Shown in pieces: positions 9,252 through 18,220 of a DNA stretch of 64,000 nt (the stretch's first letter is position 1; every line of letters begins with the position of its first letter). Where the stretch lies: NCBI GenBank assembly GCA_947451385.1, contig CANFYZ010000002.1, forward strand, positions 1 to 64,000. Direction: 5' to 3'. This DNA is from Comamonadaceae bacterium (GTDB lineage: Bacteria > Pseudomonadota > Gammaproteobacteria > Burkholderiales > Burkholderiaceae_C). The notes below the pieces were generated by a model, which was given only the letters and a program-made list of their open reading frames with translations, was not told the origin of the DNA and did not search any database. The position numbers and the translations under genes are program-made.

Positions 9252-10829
9252 TCATTGGCTGGGAATAGAGGCATCGAACCGACCGATAAAGTCCAGTTGT
9301 GTGGCGCGAGGCGCATCGACGACAGTGAACGTGGTATCGAAGACATATGCTTTTTCTGAGCCCGCCTCAAAGGCCGGCCAATCGTTGACCACGCCCCCGT
9401 TGGGATTGCCAGTGGACGCGAATCGCAACCAAGCACTCATCATGGCCTGCGATATTCGCCGGTCGTCTTCGTTGTAAGGTGCGGCCTTCAAGACCGATTC
9501 ACCAAAAACAAATTTCACCTCGTCAGCGTGTCCCGCGTCAGCGCCGGCCCCGCCGCCCTGTTTTCTGGCAAAGACATACCGGTAAGCCGTCAGGCCTTGT
9601 GCAACTGCCGCTCGGGCAACGCCTCGGGTCCCAAACCAGAACTGGCTGTCGCCAAAACTCAGTGCGATGGCGCGCTGGACCTCAGCGTCTTTTGAAACCG
9701 GGTAAATCGACCCCGCTTCTTCACCATAGGCGCCGAAGATTTTCTTTTCGCTCAAATACTTTCGAAACTCAGGCACGGTGCTCAACCTGTATTTGCCAGT
9801 GAACATCGAGCCTTCATCGGTGCTGTTACCTACCAGCACCTGAACTCGGGTCATGTTGCCGGCCTCGAAAGTGACGCGCTCTTCATGGGGAAGCACCACG
9901 CCGTCACGCACCGGACCAATCACGCGCGGTTCTGACAACGCACGAATTTCAGCGCCCCCTCCGGTGTTCTGAAGCAACTTAATTCGTTCGACCGGGAGGG
10001 CCCGCAAAGCCGCCAAACTGGGACCGACAGTCAACCCCTGTTGTTCAGCTTCGGGCAAAGACTTCCAGTGGCGAAATGTACCGGGACTTTGAAGAATAGC
10101 CCGCTGAAAAAGGCCTTTGGATTGGGGTGAAGACATCAATGCGGTGATCACACTGGCGCCCGATGAGACTCCCCAAATCGTCACGCGGTCGGGATCGCCG
10201 CCAAACTGTTCGATGTTGGCCTTGACCCATTGGAGTGATTGAGCCACATCCATAATGCCGTAGTTACCGGACACCTTGTTGGGTGACTCGCGACTCAGCT
10301 CAGGATGGGCCATGAATCCCATCGTGCTGACGCGGTAGTTCATGGACACCACCACAGCACCTTTCTGGGCCAATGGCGTGCCGTCGATGTTGCCGGATCC
10401 GCTGTGAAAACTACCTCCGAAGACCCATACCATGACGGGCAATTTTTGACGTTGTGTCAATGCCTCTTTGGGGGACCATACATTGACAAACAAACAGTCC
10501 TCGCTTTTCGGGATGGCTGCTGCCTGCATGCAAGCCGGACCGAATTGCGAGGCGTCGCGTATGCCCTCGCCCCACGTTGTAGCGGGGGCAGGGGGCCTCC
10601 AACGCAAGTCGCCAAGCGGCGGGGCGGCGTAAGGAATACCTTTGAAGGCCAGGACCTGGGTGCCACTGCCGCGCAGCTTGCCTGCAGCCAGTTGAACCAC
10701 TGGCGCCCCAGGGTTGTCCGCGATCAGACCCAGAGCGGCGGCCCTACCCGAGCGGTCACTGGCGCAGGAAGACAGCAGGCCTGCACCAGCGAGACAAAGC
10801 AGCGAGAGAACGGCCGCCCATGTTTTCAA
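9252..10829 (-). CDS. type-B carboxylesterase, predicted lipoprotein (525 aa)
   Basis: An alpha/beta-hydrolase esterase with a lipoprotein signal (LLSSC, lipidated Cys22). It shows the type-B signature EDCLFVNVW (residues 110-118), nucleophile GVSSGAS (Ser222), Glu339 in STDEGSM and His434 in GHADEVKFVFG, in the family order. It would act at the membrane surface, in the periplasm or outside, on carboxylic esters. The gap to the tannase gene is 70 bases and to the M20 gene 43 bases, consistent with one operon. Confidence 0.87.
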   Translation of the reverse strand: MKTWAAVLSLLCLAGAGLLSSCASDRSGRAAALGLIADNPGAPVVQLAAGKLRGSGTQVLAFKGIPYAAPPLGDLRWRPPAPATTWGEGIRDASQFGPACMQAAAIPKSEDCLFVNVWSPKEALTQRQKLPVMVWVFGGSFHSGSGNIDGTPLAQKGAVVVSMNYRVSTMGFMAHPELSRESPNKVSGNYGIMDVAQSLQWVKANIEQFGGDPDRVTIWGVSSGASVITALMSSPQSKGLFQRAILQSPGTFRHWKSLPEAEQQGLTVGPSLAALRALPVERIKLLQNTGGGAEIRALSEPRVIGPVRDGVVLPHEERVTFEAGNMTRVQVLVGNSTDEGSMFTGKYRLSTVPEFRKYLSEKKIFGAYGEEAGSIYPVSKDAEVQRAIALSFGDSQFWFGTRGVARAAVAQGLTAYRYVFARKQGGGAGADAGHADEVKFVFGESVLKAAPYNEDDRRISQAMMSAWLRFASTGNPNGGVVNDWPAFEAGSEKAYVFDTTFTVVDAPRATQLDFIGRFDASIPSQ

Positions 10830-10872
10830 TGAGTCCCCCCGAAGTCTGAGAGCCGACGTGCACCGTGCCGCA

Positions 10873-12126
10873 TCACTGCTTGCCCAATTCCATCAACATA
10901 CGGGTCATCAAATACAACCTGGGCACGATGGAGTCAACTTCAATGTATTCATCCTTGGCGTGATAGCCCCACCCCGCCAATCCAAAACTTTCAATCACTG
11001 CCGCTTTGTCCGAGCGCGCAGCAAATGCGGCATCGGTTGCACCGCCTGTCATCGGGATGATGTCCAGTTTTCGGTCTAACTCTTTGTAAATGGATTGCGC
11101 TTTCTCCGCCAAGGCCTTGGCTTTGGCGCCGCCTTGATAAGGGGGGCGCCCCCCCAGCAATGTGATTCGTGTATCTGTTTCAGGTATCAGCTTTTGCGTG
11201 TTGACCGTGTTTTGCAGGGCCGCTTGCAATTTTTCAGCCGCACCTGGCAGTGTGGTGCGCACATCGGCCGAGGCGAGGGCCTTGTCAGGGATTTGATTGC
11301 GCACGGTGCCTGCTTGCGAAATGGTCCAATTCAGCTGCACCCCGGGGATGGATTTGTAGGTATCGCGGGTTTGCACAATTTGATGACTCAGCTCGACCAA
11401 GGCGTTGCGCCCTAGATCGGGGGCGGCGCCTGCATGCGATGCTTTGCCGGTCACATGCATATCAATTCGCGTTGCGCCGCTGGCCCCCAAAAGGACCGCT
11501 TCGTTGGTTGCAACTGCTTTTGCCGCAGTGGGTTCGCATGACAGCACCACATCATGTTGATCGGCCAATTGGGAAATGAGTTCCCCAGAGCCAATGGAGC
11601 CCACTTCTTCGTCCGGATTGAACAAGACGGTGATTTGGGCAAAGTCCTTCCAACCGCGTTCTTTGAGAATGGCCAAACTGTGCAGGATCACGGCAATGCC
11701 GCCCTTGTCGTCTGCAATCCCTGGGCCATAGATTCGATTGCCCTCCACCTTGTAACCTTGCGTGCTCAAGATGCCCGTTTGGTACACCGTGTCCATATGG
11801 GCTTGCAGCATGAATTTTTTATGGCCTTGGCCTGTCAATCGGCCAACCACAATGTCAGCGCCAGCACCGGTGCTGGTTTTGTGGCGTTCTGTGGCAAAGC
11901 CCAGCGATTTGAGCCTCGACTCGACCACCTTGGCCATTTGCGCCAGGCCCTTCAAGTCCGCGCTACCTGATTCGATCATCACCATCTCACGCAGACTCTC
12001 AATGAATTGAGGCTGTGCATTTTCTGCTGCCGTTTTAAGGGCCATGTCTGTGGCGGCATGGGCCATGGGTGCCCACAAACAAATCGAAGCCAGCAGAGTG
12101 ACTGGAAAAAAAGTACGGGTTCTCAT
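10873..12126 (-). CDS. M20-family metallopeptidase, glutamate carboxypeptidase (CPG2)-like, exported (417 aa)
   Basis: A zinc exopeptidase or amidohydrolase. A signal peptide (residues 1-24, cleavage AHA-AT) is followed by HMDTV (His110, Asp112), the bridging Asp140 (GIADDKGG), general base and ligand Glu173-Glu174 (PDEEVGS), Glu198 and a C-terminal ligand His389 (GYHAKDE). The dimerisation insert begins about residue 200. CPG2-like enzymes remove C-terminal glutamate or hydrolyse N-acyl amino acids. I chose ATG 12126 because it gives a clean signal peptide. A TTG at 12192 overlapping the previous stop would add 22 residues and seems less likely. Confidence 0.85.
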   Translation of the reverse strand: MRTRTFFPVTLLASICLWAPMAHAATDMALKTAAENAQPQFIESLREMVMIESGSADLKGLAQMAKVVESRLKSLGFATERHKTSTGAGADIVVGRLTGQGHKKFMLQAHMDTVYQTGILSTQGYKVEGNRIYGPGIADDKGGIAVILHSLAILKERGWKDFAQITVLFNPDEEVGSIGSGELISQLADQHDVVLSCEPTAAKAVATNEAVLLGASGATRIDMHVTGKASHAGAAPDLGRNALVELSHQIVQTRDTYKSIPGVQLNWTISQAGTVRNQIPDKALASADVRTTLPGAAEKLQAALQNTVNTQKLIPETDTRITLLGGRPPYQGGAKAKALAEKAQSIYKELDRKLDIIPMTGGATDAAFAARSDKAAVIESFGLAGWGYHAKDEYIEVDSIVPRLYLMTRMLMELGKQ

Positions 12127-12188
12127 CTTGTCTAACCGATCATCAGGTTGAGTTGAAAGACCGCCCAACAGCGCCCCAACGCCAGCTT

Positions 12189-13337
12189 TCAACGTGAAGC
12201 CATGACGTTGAAAGGAAATGCCGTGGGCTTCGCTGGTTGGGTATGGCCTAGCGCAAGCATCCCTGCATGAACATGGTCATCCTCTTCTGCGTGGGCATCC
12301 ATCAAGCTGGGTGCCACCGTGGAGGCTGCGTACAGAGGTTCGGTACCGGCTTGTGCCATCAGGACAAATCGGGTTTTTTGGGCACGCGCACAGGTATTGA
12401 GCACGCGCATGGCTCTGTCAACCACCGGCTGACCACTGACGAAAGGGTTGGAGCCCGGTGCCGCTGCAGCGCGCGCTTTGAGCTTGGCCACTGTGCCGTC
12501 ATAGCCGGGGTGGTTACTCAATGGAACGTCGATGCCCCATTGCGATGACAGTTCACGCATGCGTTCAGTTTGCGCGATATAGCCGTCCAGACGCCCCATG
12601 TCACGGCCAAAATTGAATGACGTCCCGCCCCAAATCATGGCCTTGTGCGTTTTGCCGCCGTCACGCACATTGAACACCGGGGTGATCGTGCCCAAGGTAT
12701 GGCCAGGTGTGATCATGAAACGCACCGTGATGTCGCCCAAAGTGAGAGTTTCACCATCACGTACAGCGATGTCGCGCTGGGGTGGGCGGTCCCACATTTT
12801 GGAGTCAAACTCCAGACCGGTTTCCATCATTTTCCAATCGATTTCGCTGGCCACGATGCGGGCGCCATAGCGCTGCGCGATCATCTGCGCACCACCGTAA
12901 TGGTCACCGTGGCCATGCGTGACCAAAACATATCGGATCTGCGCCGGGTCCAGACCCAGACGGCGCATCCCGCCTTCAATGAGCGCGCTAGCCTCAGTCG
13001 CGTTATTCAGTGCATCGATCAGGATCAGACCTTCGCTGGTTTTAAGTACCCACGCGCTGACCCAAGCCGAACCCACGTAATAAAGGTTATCGAAAGCCTG
13101 GCCCGGTTCGGGTGCAGGCTGGTTGATGAGTTTGGCAAGCGACTCGTCCATGGCCTGGCTGGGCGCAGCGCGCACGGCAGGCTGTGGATTGCAGACGGGC
13201 ATGAGGAACTTCAAATCCTCGCCAGCGATGCGACGTGCCTCGTCGACATACTGGTCCACGGTCGCTTGCGTTGGCGGGACCGTTGAACAGGCGGCCAGCG
13301 CGCCCAAGATCAAACTTGCGAGATAGGTTTTACGCAT
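12189..13337 (-). CDS. metallo-beta-lactamase-fold hydrolase, B3-like, predicted lipoprotein (382 aa)
   Basis: A lipoprotein signal ends at LAAC (Cys17). The metal set of subclass B3-type proteins is present: HGHGDH (His141, His143, Asp145, His146), His213 (TPGHTLG) and His276 (SNHPGYD). The B3-like GGTSFNFG stretch is also seen. After the fold, the last 50 or so residues form an extra tail with an acidic and His-rich segment (DAHAEEDDHVHAG). Beta-lactam hydrolysis is possible but not shown; in this ester/amide hydrolase operon it may act on a lactone or another ring. The start is set by GGAG upstream of ATG 13337. Confidence 0.82.
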   Translation of the reverse strand: MRKTYLASLILGALAACSTVPPTQATVDQYVDEARRIAGEDLKFLMPVCNPQPAVRAAPSQAMDESLAKLINQPAPEPGQAFDNLYYVGSAWVSAWVLKTSEGLILIDALNNATEASALIEGGMRRLGLDPAQIRYVLVTHGHGDHYGGAQMIAQRYGARIVASEIDWKMMETGLEFDSKMWDRPPQRDIAVRDGETLTLGDITVRFMITPGHTLGTITPVFNVRDGGKTHKAMIWGGTSFNFGRDMGRLDGYIAQTERMRELSSQWGIDVPLSNHPGYDGTVAKLKARAAAAPGSNPFVSGQPVVDRAMRVLNTCARAQKTRFVLMAQAGTEPLYAASTVAPSLMDAHAEEDDHVHAGMLALGHTQPAKPTAFPFNVMASR

Positions 13338-13369
13338 CACGGTGTCTCCGGTTATGGCTTGGGCCAGAC

Positions 13370-14308
13370 TCAATGGGCTGGCAAGCAGCGTTGCGGTGTC
13401 TCAAGGGCCAAGTTTTCCAGGGGGGCCGTTTTGACGGGGTAAGACAGTTTCAACTGTTCATAGGCCACTTGTTGCAAGGCTTTGACCTGCGGAACCGACA
13501 GGCCTAATTCAAAGCCAGAGCACTCATTGCCGCCCAAGGCGCGGGGGTCTTGCAAAGTCAATGCACCAAACACGACCAAGCCCTTCAGGTAATAACCCGC
13601 CACGCTGGCGTGGTAGTGGTCGAAGGTCCATAAGTTCAACTTGCCAGCGTCAATGCCGTCCAAGGAGTTGTTGTCGGCCACACCGGCATCCATGGCACGG
13701 ACCCAGGCTTCGCCCACTGGAATCACGCCTTTGATCACGGGGCTCGATTTGGCGGCCAAGTCATACCCCGCCCGCACATCTTTGGCCATGTCGCCAATCG
13801 TCTTGCCATACCAAGCCCCCTTGGGGCCATAGGTTTCATCAGCTCTTGGAAAAGTGGCCTCTAAACGCAAATCAGCTTTGGGATTTTTGGCTTGAAGCGC
13901 CTGCGCCAATTGCAATGCGGTTTGAACCAATTGTTCAGGGTTGCCTGGTTTTTTTGAATCCAATGTGCTGAAGCCATGAGCGACCACGATGTCCCAGGGT
14001 TGCTGAGTGATCACGCTCAATCGATTCTGCACATGCCAGTCAATGCCGGTTCCGCCCCGGGTTTCAATGGCGACGTCATAGTCCAGTCCCACTTGCTGCG
14101 TGAACGATTTGAACAAGGCGGGGACGCCACCCTGGCCTTCACGGTTCAAATCGCGGACGGTATTGGCACGGTAATAACGAACCGCCGATCCGTGCCCATA
14201 GGTAAAGCTGTTGCCGATGAAAAGTACGCTCGTCGCAGCTTGCGCGACAGGCGCGAAGCAAAGGACTGAACTCGCCAACAACGCTGCAGTCATGGAGTGA
14301 AATTTCAT
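13370..14308 (-). CDS. exported SGNH-like hydrolase family protein (312 aa)
   Basis: A signal peptide covers residues 1-24 (cleavage AQA-AT). Directly after it comes IGNSFTYGHG, a GNSFT variant of the SGNH block I with likely nucleophile Ser34. A later FDHYHAS stretch resembles the Asp/His block V. This points to a periplasmic esterase or acetylhydrolase of the SGNH/GDSL clan, although family members of this kind are poorly studied. AAAGG precedes ATG 14308. It sits 32 bases from the metallo-beta-lactamase-fold gene and 25 bases from the upstream alpha/beta hydrolase. Confidence 0.7.
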   Translation of the reverse strand: MKFHSMTAALLASSVLCFAPVAQAATSVLFIGNSFTYGHGSAVRYYRANTVRDLNREGQGGVPALFKSFTQQVGLDYDVAIETRGGTGIDWHVQNRLSVITQQPWDIVVAHGFSTLDSKKPGNPEQLVQTALQLAQALQAKNPKADLRLEATFPRADETYGPKGAWYGKTIGDMAKDVRAGYDLAAKSSPVIKGVIPVGEAWVRAMDAGVADNNSLDGIDAGKLNLWTFDHYHASVAGYYLKGLVVFGALTLQDPRALGGNECSGFELGLSVPQVKALQQVAYEQLKLSYPVKTAPLENLALETPQRCLPAH

Positions 14309-14333
14309 AGAAGCCTTTCAGTGGAGGTGTGCG

Positions 14334-15311
14334 TTAAAGAGACTGTAAAAATTCGATCACGCCCTTGACCGTTTTGGCCGTGGCGTCGGGGTTGTGACCG
14401 ACATGTGCACCCACGGCCACGCAAGGATCGTTGTAGCTGAAAGGCGCGCCACTTTGTGCGTTGAACAGGTCGCCTTTGGATTTTTCGATGAACTGGCAAT
14501 TGCGCGTGCTTTGGGCCGTAGGAACCGCTAACTTCTCGGGTGACAGCGGGCTGTCATAACCATGTTGCGTGTTGGCAAATTCGGTCAAGGTGATGTCCAC
14601 CCCTTTGCTCTTGAGTTCTGCGACATAGGCGCGGCAAGGCACGACATTGACATAATCATCTGTGGTGCCGTGAAAAAACCGCAGGGGTGAACCCGTCAAG
14701 TCGGTATCACCTATAAAACGCGTGTTGCATGGGGTGTACAGCCCAATGTGTGAAGCAAACTTGGCGGAGCTGCCATACAAGGCTTTGAACCGGGTGGAGG
14801 CAGAAAAAACCGATGCAACAGCGCCTTTGGAGAAGCCCATGATGGAGATCTTGGTCGCGTCAATACGCGGGTGTTTGGCCATCAAATCCAACCCGCGATA
14901 ACCGTCCACCATCATGGCCAAGCTGTGCAACAAGGTTTGGTCTTGCACGGTCGATGTGATGCCTCGTCCTGAAAACGTATCCACAACCAAAGTGGCCATG
15001 CCGGCTTGGTTCAGCGCGTGGACCCATTGGTCCATACTGCCGCTGACTCCGCCGCTGCCATGGATCAAAACAACCGCCGGAAATTTGGCTTTTTGGCCTT
15101 GCGGAATGCGCAACTCAGCCGCCAATACATGCGACTTTCCCTGCGCTGAGCCTTTTAAGAACTCTTCACCGGTGAGCGTTTGGGTGGGAAGCGCGTGAAT
15201 CTCAATTCTGGCAGGTAGCGAGGGATTTGCAGCGGTTTGCGCGTGGCTTGCGAGGCCACAGAGCGCCCCCAAAGTGGCTGTCCACAGCCCTTTTCCCATC
15301 CAGTTTTTCAT
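14334..15311 (-). CDS. exported dienelactone-hydrolase-like alpha/beta hydrolase (325 aa)
   Basis: The first gene of the minus-strand hydrolase operon. A signal peptide covers about residues 1-24 (ASHA-QT). The fold shows an oxyanion loop HGSGG, nucleophile elbow GFSKGA, an acid in FHGTTDDY and a His in TQHGYDS. Unlike the two cytosolic DLH proteins here, the nucleophile is Ser, not Cys. It would hydrolyse an ester in the periplasm. ATG 15311 is preceded by GGAGG. A strong terminator for the upstream unit lies about 157 bases before it, so the operon must have its own promoter in between; I could not pick it out. Confidence 0.8.
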   Translation of the reverse strand: MKNWMGKGLWTATLGALCGLASHAQTAANPSLPARIEIHALPTQTLTGEEFLKGSAQGKSHVLAAELRIPQGQKAKFPAVVLIHGSGGVSGSMDQWVHALNQAGMATLVVDTFSGRGITSTVQDQTLLHSLAMMVDGYRGLDLMAKHPRIDATKISIMGFSKGAVASVFSASTRFKALYGSSAKFASHIGLYTPCNTRFIGDTDLTGSPLRFFHGTTDDYVNVVPCRAYVAELKSKGVDITLTEFANTQHGYDSPLSPEKLAVPTAQSTRNCQFIEKSKGDLFNAQSGAPFSYNDPCVAVGAHVGHNPDATAKTVKGVIEFLQSL

Positions 15312-15467
15312 GGCTTGCCTCCAGAAGATCAAGCCATTTTGGGTGTGTCATGAGAGCGCGCATGTCGCCAATGTGCAACTGCGTGCTGTGACTTCACAAT
15401 CGGAAAAAGCACGGTTTTTTTGCTGCACAGGCGACGCCGAAATGCGTCTTGAAATCTTCAAGCCCAT

Positions 15468-15498
15468 AAAAAAACCCAGTCCAGGTGAGTGGACTGGG
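15468..15498 (-). terminator. Rho-independent terminator of the quinone reductase - DLH unit
   Basis: A 9-bp perfect stem (CCCAGTCCA / TGGACTGGG) with a 6-base loop is followed on the minus strand by seven T residues. It lies 35 bases after the stop of the dienelactone hydrolase gene at 15534 and separates that unit from the hydrolase operon. Confidence 0.85.
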
Positions 15499-15533
15499 CT
15501 CGGGCCCCATCAGCCACCCCACCATTCCCCGTA

Positions 15534-16274
15534 TCAATGCTTTGTTTGCAGTGTTCGTCCAAAAAGACTGAACAACCGTTCCCAATGCCGCTCTGCGGCA
15601 GTGGCCTTGTAGATGCCTTCGCGCTTGGGAAACACAAAGCCGTGTTCGGCTTGGGGGTACCACTCGATGCGGTGTTTGACTTTCGCAGCCGTCAGGCTGG
15701 CTTCAAGCTGTTGGATGTCCGCAGGGGGCGCCCACTTGTCGATTTCGGCGCAGGCAAAGTAGCATTCGCATTGGATTTGCGGTGCCATGCGGTGGGGTGA
15801 ATCGGGCGCGGCCGTGGCCATATTGGCGCCATGGATGGAGGCAATGCTGAGAAAACGCTGCGGGAACTGGGCAGCTGCCCACATGACAAACGGTCCACTC
15901 ATGCAGTAGCCCACTGCACCGAGACGCTGGTGGTCGGCCATGGCGTGTTGGTCGACAAAATTGAACAGCGCTTGGGTGTCCGTCTGTGTGGTCTGCGCAT
16001 TGAGTGCACCCATGTGCCCAAACATTTCGGCCAAGGCTTCGGGGCTGCGTTCTTTGAGGTGATAGTCCCGGCTGCGGCGGTAATACAAATTCGGCAGGAC
16101 CACAAAATAGCCCACGCTGGCCAAGCGGCGGGCCATGTCGTGAAGCTCTTCTCTTTTGCCTGGCGCGTCCATGTAAAAGAACACGACAGGATGCGGTCCG
16201 TCTTCTTCGGGGAAGACCACAAAGCTGTTCATCGATCCGTCAGCGGTGGGAATATCAATGTGTTCTTCGATCAT
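15534..16274 (-). CDS. dienelactone hydrolase family protein (246 aa)
   Basis: A cytosolic alpha/beta hydrolase with the Cys nucleophile in GYCMSGP, an acid in CAEIDKWAP and the His in AEHGFVFP, as in carboxymethylenebutenolidase. No signal peptide. The start is taken at ATG 16274 (GAGA upstream); a TTG five codons earlier is possible. It follows the quinone oxidoreductase by 65 bases and ends in a strong terminator, so the two genes form a separate small unit. The substrate is unknown. Confidence 0.85.
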   Translation of the reverse strand: MIEEHIDIPTADGSMNSFVVFPEEDGPHPVVFFYMDAPGKREELHDMARRLASVGYFVVLPNLYYRRSRDYHLKERSPEALAEMFGHMGALNAQTTQTDTQALFNFVDQHAMADHQRLGAVGYCMSGPFVMWAAAQFPQRFLSIASIHGANMATAAPDSPHRMAPQIQCECYFACAEIDKWAPPADIQQLEASLTAAKVKHRIEWYPQAEHGFVFPKREGIYKATAAERHWERLFSLFGRTLQTKH

Positions 16275-16339
16275 GGTGTCTCGATTCAAATTTGATTTTT
16301 GAATTTAGAAGTTTCAGTATGTGCCCGTTGGACGACTTC

Positions 16340-17314
16340 TCAGTTCACCATCACCAATTTGCCTTTGACGTTGCGCGAGCCCATATGGGCATAGGCGGCT
16401 TTCAAATCTTTCATGGGCATGGTGGAGTCGATCACCGGTTTGATCTTGCCTTGGCCGTACCACTGGGCCAGCTCGGCCATCATGGCGGCGTTGGCTTGGG
16501 GTTCGCGGCGTGAGAAGTCGCCCCAGAACACGCCGACGATGGAAGCCCCTTTGAGCAGCGCCAAGTTGAACGGCAGGGCAGGGATGGGCCCAGAAGCAAA
16601 ACCCACCACCAAGTAACGGCCGCGCCAAGCGATGGAGCGGAAGGCGGGCTCGGCAAAGTCGCCGCCCACCGGGTCGTAAATCACGTCCGGGCCTTTGCCA
16701 TCGGTCAGCGCTTTGATGGCGTCGCGCATATTTTCGCGGCTGTAGTTGATGGTGGCATCCGCACCGATCGAGGTGCACAGCGCGCATTTTTCGTCGGTCG
16801 AGGCGGCAGCGATCACCCGCGCACCGACCGCCTTGGCAATCTGAATGGCCGAGGTACCCACGCCGCCCGCAGCGCCAAGCACCAGCACCGTTTCACCGGC
16901 TTTGAGCTGGGCCCGGTCAATCAAGGCGTGGTGTGAGGTGGCGTAAATCATGATGAAAGCCGCAGCGTCCACCGCTGGAAAGCCTTCAGGCAGGGGCATG
17001 CACAGCTTGGCGGGAGCGAGGGTGTGGGTGCCAAAGCCCCCTGTGCCTGAGAGGCAGGCCACCGATTGACCCACTTTCAAATGCGTCACGCCTTCGCCGA
17101 CGGCCTGGATCACGCCGGCGTATTCAGAGCCCGGTACAAAGGGCAGCTCGGGCTTCATTTGGTATTTGTTTTGAACAATCAGCAAATCAGGAAAGTTCAA
17201 GCTGGCCGCTTGAATTTGAATCAGCACCTCGCCGGCCTTGGGTTCGGGGGTAGGGATTTCTTTCCAGGTCAGGGCGTCAACGCCCACAGGGTTTTCACAG
17301 AGCCAAGCGTGCAC
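16340..17314 (-). CDS. NADPH:quinone reductase-like zinc-independent MDR oxidoreductase (324 aa)
   Basis: A medium-chain dehydrogenase/reductase of the quinone oxidoreductase branch. It has the N-terminal GroES-like domain (NFPDLLIVQ, PGSEYAG) and Rossmann motif GAAGGVGTSAIQ. It lacks the four-cysteine zinc lobe of alcohol dehydrogenases. I place the start at the GTG at 17314 because GAGGAG lies eight bases upstream; a TTG at 17338 would lack such a site. It would use NADPH to reduce quinones or the double bond of enoyl substrates. Confidence 0.85.
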   Translation of the reverse strand: MHAWLCENPVGVDALTWKEIPTPEPKAGEVLIQIQAASLNFPDLLIVQNKYQMKPELPFVPGSEYAGVIQAVGEGVTHLKVGQSVACLSGTGGFGTHTLAPAKLCMPLPEGFPAVDAAAFIMIYATSHHALIDRAQLKAGETVLVLGAAGGVGTSAIQIAKAVGARVIAAASTDEKCALCTSIGADATINYSRENMRDAIKALTDGKGPDVIYDPVGGDFAEPAFRSIAWRGRYLVVGFASGPIPALPFNLALLKGASIVGVFWGDFSRREPQANAAMMAELAQWYGQGKIKPVIDSTMPMKDLKAAYAHMGSRNVKGKLVMVN

Positions 17315-17437
17315 AAAATTCTCCTCAATAAGTGTCAAATTTAACGGGGACCAGGGGGTTGGCTTGTCCCTTCAGCGACGAGGGACGATGGGCTGACAGC
17401 GCCCCCTCTACAATCAAGGATTACCCACGGGCTGCCT

Positions 17438-18220
17438 ATGAAAATTCTGATTTCCAACGACGATGGTTACCGCGCTGAAGGCTTGGTGGCCTTGTACGTA
17501 GCGCTTAAAACCGTGGCCGACGTGGAAGTGGTGGCGCCTGAACACAACAACAGCGCCAAATCGAACGCGCTGACCCTGAACGCGCCTTTGTATGTGCACC
17601 GGGCCGACAACGGTTTTCGCTATGTCAATGGCACGCCGGCCGACTGCGTGCACATTGCCTTGACGGGTTTGCTCGGCTACCGGCCCGACTTGGTGGTCTC
17701 TGGCATCAACAATGGCGCCAACATGGGCGACGACACCTTGTATTCAGGCACGGTGGGGGCGGCCATGGAGGGCTACTTGTTCGGCATCCCCGCCATCGCT
17801 TTTTCACAAACTGAAAAAGGTTGGAAGCACATTGAAGCGGCTGCGCTCAAAGCACGTGAGATGGTGCTGCATCTGCAGGCGCAAGCCAAGATCGGTACCC
17901 AACCGTGGTTGCTCAATGTCAATATTCCAAACGCACCGGCGGAGGCTATTTTGCCCCCCAAGTTGTGTCGCTTGGGACGCCGCCATGCGGCCGAAAAGGT
18001 CATCACCCAAGTCAATCCACGGGGCGAAACCATGTATTGGATTGGCAGCGCAGGCGAGGCTTTGGACGATGGGGAGGGCACGGATTTTCACGCGACGCGC
18101 CTCGGCCACATGGCCATCACCCCTTTGAAAGTGGACTTGTCCGATTACGACGCGCTGGCCCCTTGGTCGCAGGCTTTTTCCAGCATGGCGTCGCCATCGC
18201 AGGCGCGCGCGCAACCATGA
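17438..18220 (+). CDS. surE: 5'/3'-nucleotidase SurE (260 aa)
   Basis: A metal-dependent nucleoside-monophosphate phosphatase. The N-terminal ISNDDG holds the metal ligands Asp8-Asp9. NNSAKSN (Ser39) and [12 protein letters not shown] (around Asn91) complete the site. Length fits the family. The ribosome site is weak. Its TGA overlaps the ATG of pcm (ATGA at 18217-18220), and nlpD follows, giving the conserved surE-pcm-nlpD stress/maintenance cluster. Typically soluble and involved in nucleotide pool control and stationary-phase survival. Confidence 0.95.
   Translation: MKILISNDDGYRAEGLVALYVALKTVADVEVVAPEHNNSAKSNALTLNAPLYVHRADNGFRYVNGTPADCVHIALTGLLGYRPDLVVSGINNGANMGDDTLYSGTVGAAMEGYLFGIPAIAFSQTEKGWKHIEAAALKAREMVLHLQAQAKIGTQPWLLNVNIPNAPAEAILPPKLCRLGRRHAAEKVITQVNPRGETMYWIGSAGEALDDGEGTDFHATRLGHMAITPLKVDLSDYDALAPWSQAFSSMASPSQARAQP

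Noticed and set aside
12127..12192. TTG start of the M20 gene overlapping the previous stop (TTGA)
   Set aside because: Coupling overlap is attractive, but it would bury the signal peptide behind 22 residues; ATG 12126 gives a clean Sec signal.
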